Notes: a model not told the origin generated them from the sequence alone. A DNA stretch of 64,000 bases from Massilia yuzhufengensis (GCF_900112225.1 NZ_FOLD01000023.1:1-64000), one strand, 5' to 3'; positions 8,315 through 17,642 are shown, numbered from the stretch's first letter. Translations and numbers: made by a program.

Positions 8315-10894
8315 ATGGACATCAAAGGCACTGCAGGGGACGACGTCATCGTCCAATCCGGGAACCCGGACGACTGGAACGACTATCACGGCCTGGCCGG
8401 CAACGACATCATCCGGGTCTACCAGGGACAGGTGCTCGGTGGCGCGGGCAACGACCGCATCGAAGCGATTCCTACGCCAGACTGGTGGCGTTCCGTGTCG
8501 GCCGCCTACTGGGACTCGCCGGGCGACGTTATGGTGGACCTGGCGGCCGGCTACGCCGACGACGGCTGGGGCACGCGCGATACCTTGGTGGGCGTGCGCC
8601 ACATCAGCGGCTCCTGGGGCAACAACCGGCTGTTTGGCGATGCCAACGACAACGACATCAGCGCCGGCGGCGGGTACACCGTGGCCGACGGTCGCGCGGG
8701 CACCGACCTTGTGTGGCTCCCGATGCTGCGCGAGGGCATGAGCATCTCGGAGTTCAACATCGAGGTCAGCATCGACGGCACGCGCGCCACGGTGACCGCC
8801 GCCGCCTATCCCAATTTCCGCCTCGAGGTCAGCAACTTCGAGAAAATCGGACTTGGCTGGAATACCAGCCAGGCGCTGGCCGACTTCATCTCGCCCGAGC
8901 GCATGGCGCGCGAAGGCCTGCTCGGCGACAATGCCAACCGCTGGAATGCCGGCAGCTCGCGGGGCGCCGCGGTGGAGCTGAGCTTCGGCTTCGCCACCAG
9001 CGCCCCGGCCAGCGGCCCCGGCGCCACCGGCTTCGCCGTCTTCACCGAGGCCCAGAAGGCGGCGGTGCGCGCGATCCTCGACAGCGCCGCCAAGCTCACC
9101 GGCCTGAGCTTCCGCGAAGTGACGGGCGCCGACGCCAAGCTGATGTTCGGAGCCAGCGCCCAGGCCGGCACCAAGGGCGTGGCCGCGATGCCGGGCCAGG
9201 CCAATGCCGGCCAGGTGTGGATGGACCTTGACTCGCTGCGCGACCTGGCGCCGGGCTCGGAAGGCTACGCCGCGCTGCTGCACGAGATCGGCCATGCGCT
9301 CGGCCTGCGCCACCCTCGCAATGTCGATGCCGGCGACGCCTGGAGCGCCCAGTGGCGCGCGCTGGACGACGTCACCAGCTATTCGGTGATGGCGCACGGC
9401 GTCGGTACCGACGGCCTGTTCCCGTCGACCTGGGGAGCGCTCGACATCGCCGCCCTGCGCTACCTGTACGGCGCCCGCACGACGGGCGCCGGTGACACCG
9501 TCTACACGCTCGATGCCCAGCGCTTCAACGGCCAGACCAGCATCACCGACGACGGCGGCAACGACAGTATCGACGCCTCGGGTTCGGCGATCGGCGTGTC
9601 GATCGACCTGACGCCGGGCGGCCTGTCGAGCGTGGGCGCGACCAAGGCCGGCGCGGTCGCGGTCAACAACCTCGGCATCACCCCCGGCAGCTGGATCGAA
9701 GCGGCGGTCGGCTCGGCCTTCGACGACGTCCTGCTCGGGAATATCCGCGACAACAGCCTGCGCGGCGGCCTGGGCAACGACTGGATCGACGGCGACGCTG
9801 GCATCGACACCGCAGTGTTCGAGGGCAAGCGCGCCGACTACCTGCTCAGCACCGGCTTCGGCAAGATCTTCGTCACCGCGCGCGACGGCAGCGGCGGCTA
9901 CGACACCCTGGTCAATGTCGAGAAGCTGCGCTTTGCCGACACCACCATCAGCTTCGGCGCCGCCGGCCTGGCGGCCGACGCCGTGATCGACGTCGACCAG
10001 AACGCCGCGACGGCGGGTACCCTGCCGGCATCGAGCGACGGCGCCGCCCTGAGCTACAAGCTCAAGAGCGGCCCGGCGCACGGCACCCTGACCCTGGGCG
10101 CCACCGGCGAGTACACCTACACGCCGCAGCGCGGCTTTGCGGCCGACGACCGCTTCACCTTTACCGTCACCGACCCCAAGGGCAGCAACGACTACACCGG
10201 CTTCATCGCGGTGCGCCAGCTGTCGGCCGCGGCGGGCGGCACCGAGGGCAGCGACAACCTGCTTGGAACGGCGGGCGACGACACCCTGGCCGCCGGCGGC
10301 GGCAACGACCGCATCACTGCCAGCGCCGGCTCGGACCATATCGATGCCGGCGCCGGTTTCGACACGCTGCGCTACGACGGCGTGCGCGCGTCCGTGAAGT
10401 TTTCTCTCCACGACGACAACAGCTTCACGGCCGCCAAGGCCGCCGGCTTTGATCACTTGGTGGGCGTGGAACGCGTGCTGTTCGCCGACGGCACGGCCGT
10501 GGCGCTGGACGTCGACGGCGCGGCCGGCCAGACCTACCGCATCTACCAGGCGGCCTTCGACCGCAAGCCGGACATCCCGGGCCTGAGCTTCTGGATGTTC
10601 AACATGGACAACGGCGTCAGCGCCGAATCCGTGGCGCGCGGCTTCCTCGAGTCGGCCGAGGCGATCAAGCTGTACGGCGCCAACCCGACTGCCGAGGACT
10701 TCGTCTCCAAGCTGTACCAGAACGTGCTGCACCGCGCCCCCGAAAAGGCCGGCTACGACTTCTGGGTCAATGCCATCAAGCTCGGCTTCTCGCGTTCGGA
10801 ACTGCTGGCGCAGTTCGCCGAAAGCGGCGAGAATCGCGCCCAGGTGATCGCCGCCATCGAAGGCGGGATCGACTACACCCCATTTGGAACATAG
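8315..10894 (+). CDS. RTX-type M10 (serralysin-like) metalloprotease with DUF4214 domain
   Basis: The 859-residue product has no N-terminal signal but carries glycine/aspartate-rich calcium-binding repeats near the N-terminus (GTAGDD, GLAGND, GGAGND) and again at about 485-495 and 650-690, the mark of type I secretion. A zinc protease domain has HEIGHALGLRH (His323 to His333) and a downstream Met-turn SYSVMAHG. A cadherin-like segment follows at about 560-640, and a DUF4214 domain (YRIYQAAFDRKPDIPGLSFW, then LYQNVLHRAPEKAGYDFWV) closes the protein. It lies 6 bp after the DUF1501 gene and abuts the next gene. Extracellular calcium-dependent proteolysis is the likely role. No type I exporter is in the window. 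Confidence 0.88.
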   Translation: MDIKGTAGDDVIVQSGNPDDWNDYHGLAGNDIIRVYQGQVLGGAGNDRIEAIPTPDWWRSVSAAYWDSPGDVMVDLAAGYADDGWGTRDTLVGVRHISGSWGNNRLFGDANDNDISAGGGYTVADGRAGTDLVWLPMLREGMSISEFNIEVSIDGTRATVTAAAYPNFRLEVSNFEKIGLGWNTSQALADFISPERMAREGLLGDNANRWNAGSSRGAAVELSFGFATSAPASGPGATGFAVFTEAQKAAVRAILDSAAKLTGLSFREVTGADAKLMFGASAQAGTKGVAAMPGQANAGQVWMDLDSLRDLAPGSEGYAALLHEIGHALGLRHPRNVDAGDAWSAQWRALDDVTSYSVMAHGVGTDGLFPSTWGALDIAALRYLYGARTTGAGDTVYTLDAQRFNGQTSITDDGGNDSIDASGSAIGVSIDLTPGGLSSVGATKAGAVAVNNLGITPGSWIEAAVGSAFDDVLLGNIRDNSLRGGLGNDWIDGDAGIDTAVFEGKRADYLLSTGFGKIFVTARDGSGGYDTLVNVEKLRFADTTISFGAAGLAADAVIDVDQNAATAGTLPASSDGAALSYKLKSGPAHGTLTLGATGEYTYTPQRGFAADDRFTFTVTDPKGSNDYTGFIAVRQLSAAAGGTEGSDNLLGTAGDDTLAAGGGNDRITASAGSDHIDAGAGFDTLRYDGVRASVKFSLHDDNSFTAAKAAGFDHLVGVERVLFADGTAVALDVDGAAGQTYRIYQAAFDRKPDIPGLSFWMFNMDNGVSAESVARGFLESAEAIKLYGANPTAEDFVSKLYQNVLHRAPEKAGYDFWVNAIKLGFSRSELLAQFAESGENRAQVIAAIEGGIDYTPFGT

Positions 10895-11839
10895 ATGCGA
10901 AGCGCTTTTCTTGCGGCTGCCTGCGCGGCCGCGCTGCTGGCCGGCTGCGGCGGCACCACCGCCGATGCACCGCCGCCGCCCCAGCGCACGCTGACCGGCG
11001 TGCCGCTGTCCCAGGTCGACCACGAGGCGGCGGTCCAACGCCTCTACCTGGCCTACCTGGGCCGCGCCGCCGACCCGGCGGGCCTGTCCTTCTACACCGG
11101 CGTCAGCCAGCAGCTGGCGCTGCCCGGCGACACCGGGGCGCTGTACTTCCGCTATGGCGCGGAAGCCGGCGTGCGCCAGCTGCTCGACAGCCTGGCCGGT
11201 AGCCCGGAAGCCTTCGCGCTGTATTCGGGCGACGATGCAAGCGCGGTGACGGCGATGTACCGCAACCTGTTCAACCGCGAGCCCGATGCCGGCGGCCTGG
11301 AATTCTGGACCGGCGTGCTGGCCAGCGGCGCGCTCACGCGCGGCCAGGTGCCGGTGGCGCTGCTGTCCGGCGCCTCGATGCAAGACCTGGCGCTGTTCGA
11401 CCGCAAGGCCGAAGTCGCGGGCGCCTTCAGCGCCGCCCTGAACACGCCGGAGCGCGCGGCCCAGTACCAGGGCGAATCCGCGGTCGCCGCGCTGCGCGTG
11501 GTGCTGGCCAAGGTCACCGCCACCACCAGCGCGGCCGAACAAGCGGCCCTGGTCGACGAAGCCCTGGGCGCGGTGGCGGCCTCGCCGGCCTTCCCGAAGG
11601 TGCAGGCGATCGTGCGCGCCCGCTGCGTGGCCTGCCACTCGGCGACCCCCACCATGCCCGGCTTTGCCACGGCGCCGCGCGGGATCCGTTTCGACACGCC
11701 CGAGCAGATCCGCACCGACGCCTACCGCATCTACGTCAACGTGGTCCAGACCCAGTTCATGCCCTATGGGAACCAGACCAATATGACGCCCGCCGAGCGC
11801 GAGGTGGTGCGCGCCTGGTACGAGGGCGGGGCGCTGTAG
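10895..11839 (+). CDS. DUF4214 lipoprotein with C-terminal haem-binding CxxCH domain
   Basis: The 314-residue product has a lipobox (AALLAGCG), two DUF4214 units (RLYLAYLGRAADPAGLSFYTG and MYRNLFNREPDAGGLEFWTGV) and a C-terminal cytochrome-c-like stretch with CVACH (Cys244, Cys247, His248). A possible distal Met ligand is in QFMPYGNQTNM. The ATG directly abuts the protease stop TAG. The shared DUF4214 fold suggests partnership with the upstream protease. Pairing of a c-type cytochrome with DUF1501/DUF1800 recalls the Planctomycete PSCyt1/DUF1501 arrangement, which is only an analogy. It is the last gene of the operon. Confidence 0.85.
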   Translation: MRSAFLAAACAAALLAGCGGTTADAPPPPQRTLTGVPLSQVDHEAAVQRLYLAYLGRAADPAGLSFYTGVSQQLALPGDTGALYFRYGAEAGVRQLLDSLAGSPEAFALYSGDDASAVTAMYRNLFNREPDAGGLEFWTGVLASGALTRGQVPVALLSGASMQDLALFDRKAEVAGAFSAALNTPERAAQYQGESAVAALRVVLAKVTATTSAAEQAALVDEALGAVAASPAFPKVQAIVRARCVACHSATPTMPGFATAPRGIRFDTPEQIRTDAYRIYVNVVQTQFMPYGNQTNMTPAEREVVRAWYEGGAL

Positions 11840-11912
11840 GCTGCGCAGGCGGCTTCCCTGCGCGGGCTGCGCGGTTTATGATGGCGGCGCCTTGTCAACC
11901 CTTACCCCCACC

Positions 11913-12698
11913 ATGAGCAAACAGGGAAAGCTGCTGGCGATCGATGGCCTGAACATCGTGCGCCGCGTGTACGAAGCCAGTCCCGAGCCGGACTCCGACC
12001 TGAAGGCCAGCATCGCGCTGCGCCACGCGTTCTCGTCCTTCCGTACCGTGCTGGAAACGCACGCGCCGACCCACGTGCTGGCGGCCTTCGACTATGGCGG
12101 GCCGAACTGGCGCCATGCGCTGTACCCGCGCTACCGCGAAGGCCGCGCTCCCATGCCCGACCCGCTGCGCGCCGCGCTGCCCGAATTCCACGAGCGCCTG
12201 CGCCAGGCCGGCCTGCATGTATTGGCAATCCCCGAGGTCGAAGCCGACGACGTGATCGGCACCGGCGTCATGCGCTGGTTGCAGGAAGGACGGGGCCAGG
12301 CCATCGTCGCGACCACCGACAAGGACCTGCACATCCTGGTGGCCCACGGCGCGCTGGTGTGGGACCATTTCAGGAACGAGTGGCATGACGATGCGTGGGT
12401 GCGCCAGCGTTTTGGCGTGGCGCCGGAACGCCTGCAGGACCTGCTCTCGCTGATGGGCGACCCGACCGATGGCGTGCCGGGCGTATCGAAGGTCGGCATG
12501 AAGACCGCGGCGCGCCTGCTCAATGCCTACGGCAGCCTGGACGCGGTGGTGGCGGGCGCCGGCATCCTCAAGACGCCGCTGGGCGAAAGGCTGCGCGCCG
12601 AGCGTGAGATACTCGATGTTTCGCGCCAGCTGGTGCAGCTCAAGCTCGATGTGCGGCTGGGCGTCACCTGGAACATGCTGGCCTACGAGTCGCACTGA
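11913..12698 (+). CDS. 5'-3' exonuclease / flap endonuclease (Xni-like)
   Basis: The 261-residue product is a stand-alone FEN/PIN-type nuclease like the 5'-3' exonuclease domain of DNA polymerase I. Visible acidic metal ligands are Asp in IDGLNI, AAFD, the EVEADDVIGT motif and TTDKD. The helix-hairpin-helix DNA-binding motif follows in GDPTDGVPGVSKVGMKTAARLL. The ATG at 11913 (MSKQGKLLAIDG) is preferred over a TTG 21 bases upstream. It acts on branched or 5'-flap DNA. The gene is 43 bp before the receiver-like gene on the same strand. Confidence 0.9.
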   Translation: MSKQGKLLAIDGLNIVRRVYEASPEPDSDLKASIALRHAFSSFRTVLETHAPTHVLAAFDYGGPNWRHALYPRYREGRAPMPDPLRAALPEFHERLRQAGLHVLAIPEVEADDVIGTGVMRWLQEGRGQAIVATTDKDLHILVAHGALVWDHFRNEWHDDAWVRQRFGVAPERLQDLLSLMGDPTDGVPGVSKVGMKTAARLLNAYGSLDAVVAGAGILKTPLGERLRAEREILDVSRQLVQLKLDVRLGVTWNMLAYESH

Positions 12699-12741
12699 AC
12701 AACGCGGCGCAAGAGCGCCTGCACCACAAGGAAGGAAGGCG

Positions 12742-13137
12742 ATGCTCAAGGCAGTGATCGTGGACGGCAGTGCGATTTCGCGCGGCCTGCTCAATACCGT
12801 GCTCACCGACGGCGGCTACGAGGTGGTGGGGCAGACCCATACCGGCCTGCTGGGGCATGGCCTGGCAATGAAGCACCGCGCGCAGATCGTCTGCGTCGCG
12901 CGCGAGCAGGTGGAAGACGGCAGCCGGGTGGTCGAGGAGCTGCGCGCCCACCTGCCCAAGGCGATGATCTTCATGGTGTCGGGCACGCTGGACGCGCCGG
13001 CGATCCAGGAAGCGCTGGGGCGCGGCGTGCATGGCTTCATCGTCAAGCCGTTCAAGGCCGACACCGTGCTCAAAACGATCCGCAATACGGTCATTGCGAT
13101 CGTCAAGAAGCAGCAGGCGGCGGGCGCGCCGGACTAG
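12742..13137 (+). CDS. CheY-like receiver domain lacking the phospho-acceptor
   Basis: This 131-residue single-domain protein folds like a response regulator: VIVDGSAISR strand-1 region, Ser80 in MVSGT, and Lys102 in FIVKPF. The acidic pair is reduced to Asp8-Gly9. Where the phosphorylated Asp should stand, seven residues before Asp59-Gly60, there is Val52-Ala53 (CVAREQVEDG). It is therefore expected not to be phosphorylated in the usual way and may signal by binding a partner. A GGAAGG ribosome site precedes the ATG. Its 3' end overlaps the convergent GAF/HTH gene by 4 bp. Confidence 0.85.
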   Translation: MLKAVIVDGSAISRGLLNTVLTDGGYEVVGQTHTGLLGHGLAMKHRAQIVCVAREQVEDGSRVVEELRAHLPKAMIFMVSGTLDAPAIQEALGRGVHGFIVKPFKADTVLKTIRNTVIAIVKKQQAAGAPD

Positions 13138-13823
13138 CCGGCGCCGCCGCGGCGCGCCGCCTCTTCGGTCGCGATCGCGGCCAGCTCGCGCAGCGCGCGC
13201 ATCTCGCGCCCGCGCAGCCGGCGCGGGTCGCGGTCCATCACGCACAGGGTGCCGAAACGGCGCCCCTGCGCATCTTCCAGCGCTACCCCGGCGTAGAAGC
13301 GCACATGCGGCGCTCCGGTCACCAGCGGATTGGCCGCGAAGCGCGGGTCCAGCGCCGTATCGACCACCTCGCATGCTTCGCCCGTCTCCACCGCCTGGTC
13401 GCAGAAGGCCCAGGCGCGCGGCGTCTCGGCCAGGTCGAGGCCGACCCGGGCCTTGAACCACTGGCGCTGCGGGGCCAGCACGGTCACCAGCGCCATCGGG
13501 CAGTCGGTCACCTGCGCGGCCAGCCGCGCCAGGCGGTCGAAGGCTTCCTCGGGCGGCGTGTCGAGCAGGGCCTGGCCGGGCAGCGTCGCGGCCACTTGCG
13601 CGGCGCTGTCGGAATCGACGATTGACCCGTCGGGCGCTGCGGCGCTATGCTGGAGCTGCAGCTCCCGGACCGCGCTCAGGCGCACCCGCCGGTGCCCGCC
13701 GGGCGTCTTCCAGGCCGCGAGGGCGCCGCTCTCCATCCAGATCTGTGCGGTGCTGATGGCGACGCCGAGCAGCTGCGCCGCTTCGCTGGTGGTGAGGACA
13801 GGATCTTCGTCGGTCTGGGCCAT
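13134..13823 (-). CDS. HTH (excisionase/MerR-type) plus GAF domain regulator
   Basis: The 229-residue product has an N-terminal DNA-binding domain of the excisionase/MerR type (TTSEAAQLLGVAISTAQIWMESGAL then KTPGGHRRV) and a GAF sensor domain at about 85-225 (FDRLARLAAQVTDCPMALVTVLAPQRQWFKA...AWAFCDQAV...VRFYAGVALEDAQGRRFGTLCVMDR). GAF domains of this subtype often bind small ligands or haem; no ligand can be named. It is divergent from the GAF-EAL gene at 14005, whose GAF domain is similar, so the pair may answer the same signal. It probably acts as a transcription factor. Confidence 0.85.
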   Translation of the reverse strand: MAQTDEDPVLTTSEAAQLLGVAISTAQIWMESGALAAWKTPGGHRRVRLSAVRELQLQHSAAAPDGSIVDSDSAAQVAATLPGQALLDTPPEEAFDRLARLAAQVTDCPMALVTVLAPQRQWFKARVGLDLAETPRAWAFCDQAVETGEACEVVDTALDPRFAANPLVTGAPHVRFYAGVALEDAQGRRFGTLCVMDRDPRRLRGREMRALRELAAIATEEAARRGGAG

Positions 13824-13944
13824 CGTGTTGACAGGGTTGCAATGAATACAGCAATTCTACCCGAATACGCAGAATATTTGACGGAAATGCGCATATCAAC
13901 GTTCATTAATTGGTTTAATGCAACTTATTTCCCCGCAATGCGGT

Positions 13945-13950
13945 TATAAT
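13945..13950 (+). promoter_or_regulatory. -10 element of the GAF-EAL gene
   Basis: A perfect TATAAT lies 54 bp before the start at 14005, in an AT-rich divergent gap (13824-14004). No good -35 box is seen 17 bp upstream, so an activator, possibly the adjacent HTH-GAF protein, may help. This is inference from sequence. Confidence 0.45.
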
Positions 13951-14004
13951 CGTCAATTCCGATAAATTCGTTCGCCTGCCCCGTGTACGACAGCCAAGGC
14001 CCTC

Positions 14005-15771
14005 ATGAACTCTCCGCACGTCCCCTCCATGCATGAAGCGAACCGGCTCGACGCGCTGCGCCAGCTCGAGCTGCTGGACACCGCACCGAGCGAAGCCTTC
14101 GACCGCATCACGCGCATGGCGGCCCAGCTGTTCCAGCTGCCGATCGCCGCGGTGTCGCTGACCGACGCCAACCGCCAGTGGTTCAAGTCGAAGGTGGGGG
14201 TGGAGCACAGCGCGATCCCGCGCCTGCAGGCGCCGTGCGCGGCGGTGGCCGACAGCGGGCAGATGGTCGCGGTGCCCGACCTGCTCGACAGCGAGTGCTT
14301 CCGCGACAGCCCGCTGGCCGATAGCGGCATCCGCTTCTATCTTGGCGCGCCCCTGACCACCAAGGCGGGCCACTGCCTGGGGGCGATGTGCGTGCTTGGG
14401 ACCGAGCCGCGCGCAGTGACCGATGCCGACCGCTCGACGCTGGCCGACCTCGCGGCGATGGTGATGGCGCAGATCGAGCTGCAGCACGCGCTGGGCCGGG
14501 TCGATCCGGTGAGCGGCCTGCCCAACCGCAACCAGTTCGTGAGCGACGTGCGCGACCTGGGCATCGTCGCGGGACAGGGCGAGCCGCAGCTGGCCGCGCT
14601 GGTCAGCCTGGCGACCCCGGAAGAACTGAGCGACGCCATGCGCGTGATGGGCAGCGCCTGGCTCGACGACATCGTGCGCAGCGCGACTCCGGCGCTGCGC
14701 CGGCTGGCCGGCGGCGGCAAGGTCTACCACGTCGGCACCACCCAGTTCGCCTTCCTGGCGCCGCTGGGCGCGTCGCTGGTGCGCTTCAGCGGCACCCTGC
14801 TCGGCTGGCTGGGCGAACGCACGCCGACGGGGCAGGCCAGCTTCCTGACCACCACCACGGTGGGCCTGGTGCGCTTCGCCGTGGGCCAGGACGCGCCGCT
14901 GGATGTGCTGCGCAACCTGTACAGCGCGGCGCACGACGCGCGCGACGCCGAATCGGGGCTGCGCGTGTACTCGCCCGAACAGGACGCCGCCTACCGCCAC
15001 CGCTTCTGGCTGATCAGCGAGCTCGGTCGCGCCCTGGCCCAGCCCGACGAGCTGTACCTGGCCTTCCAGCCCAAGGTCTCGCTGCGCGACGGCGCCTGCG
15101 GCGGCGTGGAAGCCCTGCTGCGCTGGAACCACCCCGAGGCGGGCGCCATCCCGCCGGGCGAATTCATGCCGATCATCGAAAGCACCTCGCTGGCGCGCGC
15201 CACCACCGAATGGGTGCTGGAAGCGGCGCTGCGCCAGCTCTCCAGCTGGCACGCCGCCGGCAGCACGCTGCAGGTGGCGGTCAACGTGTCCGCGGTCAAC
15301 CTCGAGGAACCCGATTTCTGCGACCGCGTGCTCGACGGCCTGGCGCGCCATGGCCTGCCGTCGGCCAGCCTGGCGCTGGAAATGACCGAGAGTGCCCTGA
15401 TGCGTAAACCAAAGGCCGCGCACGACACCATGACCCGGCTGGCGCAGGGCGGCGTCAAGATCGCCATCGACGATTTCGGCACCGGCTACAGCAGCCTGGC
15501 CTACCTGCAGGAGATGCCGGCCGACGTGGTCAAGATCGACCAGTCCTTCGTGCGCGGGATGGAAAAGGACCAACGCACGCTGGCGCTGGTGACGACCATG
15601 ATCAAGCTCTCGCATGACCTGGGACACCGGGTGGTGGCGGAGGGCGTGGAAACGGCGGAAGTGGCGCAGCTGCTGCGCGATGCGGGTTGCGACGAAGCGC
15701 AGGGTTATTACTATGCGCGGCCGATGGCCCCAGGCCTGCTGGCTGGCTGGCTGGCGGCGCGCGCGGCGTGA
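14005..15771 (+). CDS. GAF / degenerate GGDEF / EAL cyclic-di-GMP phosphodiesterase
   Basis: The 588-residue cytoplasmic protein has an N-terminal GAF domain (about 10-155), a GGDEF-like domain (about 165-320) starting with GLPNRNQF but reading GTTQF where GGDEF should be, and an EAL domain (about 335-585). In the EAL domain Glu369-Ala370-Leu371, the Asn in VNVSAVN, Glu in LEMTES, DDFGTGYSS, KIDQSF and EGVET are all present. It should hydrolyse c-di-GMP and not make it, with the GAF and dead GGDEF domains as regulatory inputs. It is monocistronic and divergent from a second GAF regulator. Confidence 0.92.
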   Translation: MNSPHVPSMHEANRLDALRQLELLDTAPSEAFDRITRMAAQLFQLPIAAVSLTDANRQWFKSKVGVEHSAIPRLQAPCAAVADSGQMVAVPDLLDSECFRDSPLADSGIRFYLGAPLTTKAGHCLGAMCVLGTEPRAVTDADRSTLADLAAMVMAQIELQHALGRVDPVSGLPNRNQFVSDVRDLGIVAGQGEPQLAALVSLATPEELSDAMRVMGSAWLDDIVRSATPALRRLAGGGKVYHVGTTQFAFLAPLGASLVRFSGTLLGWLGERTPTGQASFLTTTTVGLVRFAVGQDAPLDVLRNLYSAAHDARDAESGLRVYSPEQDAAYRHRFWLISELGRALAQPDELYLAFQPKVSLRDGACGGVEALLRWNHPEAGAIPPGEFMPIIESTSLARATTEWVLEAALRQLSSWHAAGSTLQVAVNVSAVNLEEPDFCDRVLDGLARHGLPSASLALEMTESALMRKPKAAHDTMTRLAQGGVKIAIDDFGTGYSSLAYLQEMPADVVKIDQSFVRGMEKDQRTLALVTTMIKLSHDLGHRVVAEGVETAEVAQLLRDAGCDEAQGYYYARPMAPGLLAGWLAARAA

Positions 15772-15807
15772 TGCAGCCGGTGGCCGCTCGCGCCGGCCAC
15801 CCTGGCC

Positions 15808-16911
15808 TCAAGCGACGGTATTGAAGTCGATGATCCCGCCGCCCAGGCACACGTCGCCGTCGTACAGCACGGCGGACTGGCCCGGCGTTACCGCCCATTG
15901 CGGGTCAAGGAAATCCAGCGCAAAACGATCCGGGCCGCTTGCCGCGACGGTGCAGGCAACGTCGGCCTGGCGATAGCGCGTCTTGGCCGACAGCGCGCGC
16001 GGCGCCGGCGGCTCGCCCGCGACCCAGCTGGCCTGGCCCGCTTCCAGGCGACCCGACAGCAGCCACGGATGGTCGTGGCCCTGCACGATGTAGAGCGTGT
16101 TGGTCGCGATGTCCTTGCGCGCCACGAACCACGGCTCGCTGGTGCCGTCCGCGTTGCGGTGCGACTTCAGGCCGCCGATGCCGATGCCCTTGCGCTGGCC
16201 CAGCGTATAGAAGGACAGGCCGATATGCTCGCCCACGACGGTGCCGTCATCGAGCTTCATCGGGCCCGGCTTGTGCGACAGGTAGCGATTCAGGAAATCG
16301 CGGAACGGGCGCTCGCCGATGAAGCAGATGCCGGTCGAATCCTTTTTCAGCGCATTGGGCAGCTGCAGGCGTGCGGCTATCTTGCGCACCTCAAGCTTCG
16401 GGATCTCGCCCAGCGGGAACAGCGACTTGGAGAGCTGCGCCTGGTTCAGGCGGTGCAGGAAGTAGCTCTGGTCCTTGGTGTGGTCGAACGCCTTGAGCAG
16501 TTCGAAGCGGCCGTCATTCTCGCGCACGCGCGCATAGTGGCCGGTCGCGATCAGGTCGGCGCCCAGCTTCATCGCATGGTCGAGGAAGGCCTTGAACTTG
16601 ATCTCGGCGTTGCACAGCACGTCCGGGTTGGGGGTGCGGCCGGCCTGGTATTCGCGCAGGAACTCGGCGAACACGCGGTCCTTGTACTCGGCGGCGAAAT
16701 TCACCGCCTCGATGTCGACGCCGACCACGTCGGCCACGCTGGCCGCGTCGATCCAGTCCTGGCGCGTCGAGCAGTATTCCGAATCGTCGTCGTCTTCCCA
16801 GTTCTTCATGAACAGGCCGATCACTTCGTAGCCCTGTTCCTTCAGCATCCACGCCGCGACCGAGGAGTCGACACCGCCCGACATCCCGATCACGACTTTT
16901 TTCTTGCTCAT
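15808..16911 (-). CDS. mnmA: tRNA-specific 2-thiouridylase MnmA
   Basis: It adds sulphur to U34 of tRNA-Lys, -Glu and -Gln. The 367-residue product has the PP-loop GMSGGVDSS (residues 9-17) for ATP, the first catalytic Cys in [12 protein letters not shown] and the second in [12 protein letters not shown], plus the C-terminal beta-barrel. Length and motifs are typical. It lies 16 bp downstream of a NudJ-like gene on the same strand, the same order as nudJ-mnmA in E. coli. Confidence 0.97.
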   Translation of the reverse strand: MSKKKVVIGMSGGVDSSVAAWMLKEQGYEVIGLFMKNWEDDDDSEYCSTRQDWIDAASVADVVGVDIEAVNFAAEYKDRVFAEFLREYQAGRTPNPDVLCNAEIKFKAFLDHAMKLGADLIATGHYARVRENDGRFELLKAFDHTKDQSYFLHRLNQAQLSKSLFPLGEIPKLEVRKIAARLQLPNALKKDSTGICFIGERPFRDFLNRYLSHKPGPMKLDDGTVVGEHIGLSFYTLGQRKGIGIGGLKSHRNADGTSEPWFVARKDIATNTLYIVQGHDHPWLLSGRLEAGQASWVAGEPPAPRALSAKTRYRQADVACTVAASGPDRFALDFLDPQWAVTPGQSAVLYDGDVCLGGGIIDFNTVA

Positions 16912-16927
16912 CTTGATTCCGTCTTGT

Positions 16928-17410
16928 TTAGATCCCGCCCTCGAACACCGAGGGGTGGGTGTACAGCAGGTGCAGCGGCGTGCGGTTGCCGGCCAGGTAG
17001 TCGTCCACGCATTGCAGCACGATCGGGCTGCGGTGCTGGTCGGCGGTGGCGGCGATTTCGTCGCGCGTCATCCACAAGGTGCGCAGGATACCTTCGTCCA
17101 GCGGCTGGTCCAGTTCGCGGCCGGCGTGGCCGCAAAAGGTAAAGCGCAGGTAAGTGACGTCGGTGCCGCGCGATTTCGAATGGTAGCGCGACATGTACAT
17201 GCCCACCAGCGCGGTCGGGATGAATTCATGGGCCGTCTCTTCCAGCGCTTCGCGCACCACCGCCTGCTCGAGCGACTCGTTGGGGTCGAGGTGGCCGGCC
17301 GGCTGGTTCAGCTTCACGCCTTCGCTCGTCTCTTCTTCGATCAGCAGGAAACGCCCGTCGCGCTCGATGATCGCAGCGACAGTCACGGATGGTTTGAAGA
17401 TATCGGTCAT
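16928..17410 (-). CDS. nudJ: NUDIX hydrolase, NudJ-like
   Basis: The 160-residue product contains a full Nudix box from Gly39 to the glutamates 57-58 ([11 protein letters not shown], then REALEET), which binds divalent metal and cleaves nucleoside diphosphate-linked substrates. NudJ acts on thiamine pyrophosphate intermediates and nucleoside tri/diphosphates. Assignment to NudJ rests on sequence style and on the position just upstream of mnmA, as in enterobacteria. The pair forms a minus-strand operon. Confidence 0.85.
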   Translation of the reverse strand: MTDIFKPSVTVAAIIERDGRFLLIEEETSEGVKLNQPAGHLDPNESLEQAVVREALEETAHEFIPTALVGMYMSRYHSKSRGTDVTYLRFTFCGHAGRELDQPLDEGILRTLWMTRDEIAATADQHRSPIVLQCVDDYLAGNRTPLHLLYTHPSVFEGGI

Positions 17411-17624
17411 GCGCGTCCTTGAAAATGAGCCGGTATTCTACCTTGACACACGGCATTTCTGCTCGTCCATACCACTTACGGTGCGCTTGCCTGTCGTTAA
17501 ATCGCCTTGATCTATTGCAAACTATTCAAGGGTGCAGCTAGTCCTGCGGGAAAGTTTTCGCCACAATCAGACATTGTTTTTTAGTATTTGTTATTGGGCA
17601 ACTGACGTAATTACATGGTAGATT

Positions 17625-17642
17625 GTGGACAGATGTGTCCAC
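17625..17642. promoter_or_regulatory. inverted repeat in the pntAA leader
   Basis: Perfect 7-bp arms GTGGACA and TGTCCAC around GATG end five bases before the GGAGG ribosome site of pntAA. It could be an operator or a hairpin that controls access to the ribosome site. No regulator is identified. Confidence 0.4.

Noticed and set aside
6938..11638. Open frame of 1566 codons on the minus strand across the DUF1501/RTX genes
   Set aside because: It is a shadow of the plus-strand genes caused by high-GC third positions; the translation is His/Gln/Arg/Ala-rich low-complexity and matches no family, while the plus strand holds clear domains.
13647..13949. Plus-strand frame antisense to the HTH-GAF gene running into the divergent promoter gap
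   Set aside because: No ribosome site, and the minus-strand product has clear HTH and GAF motifs.
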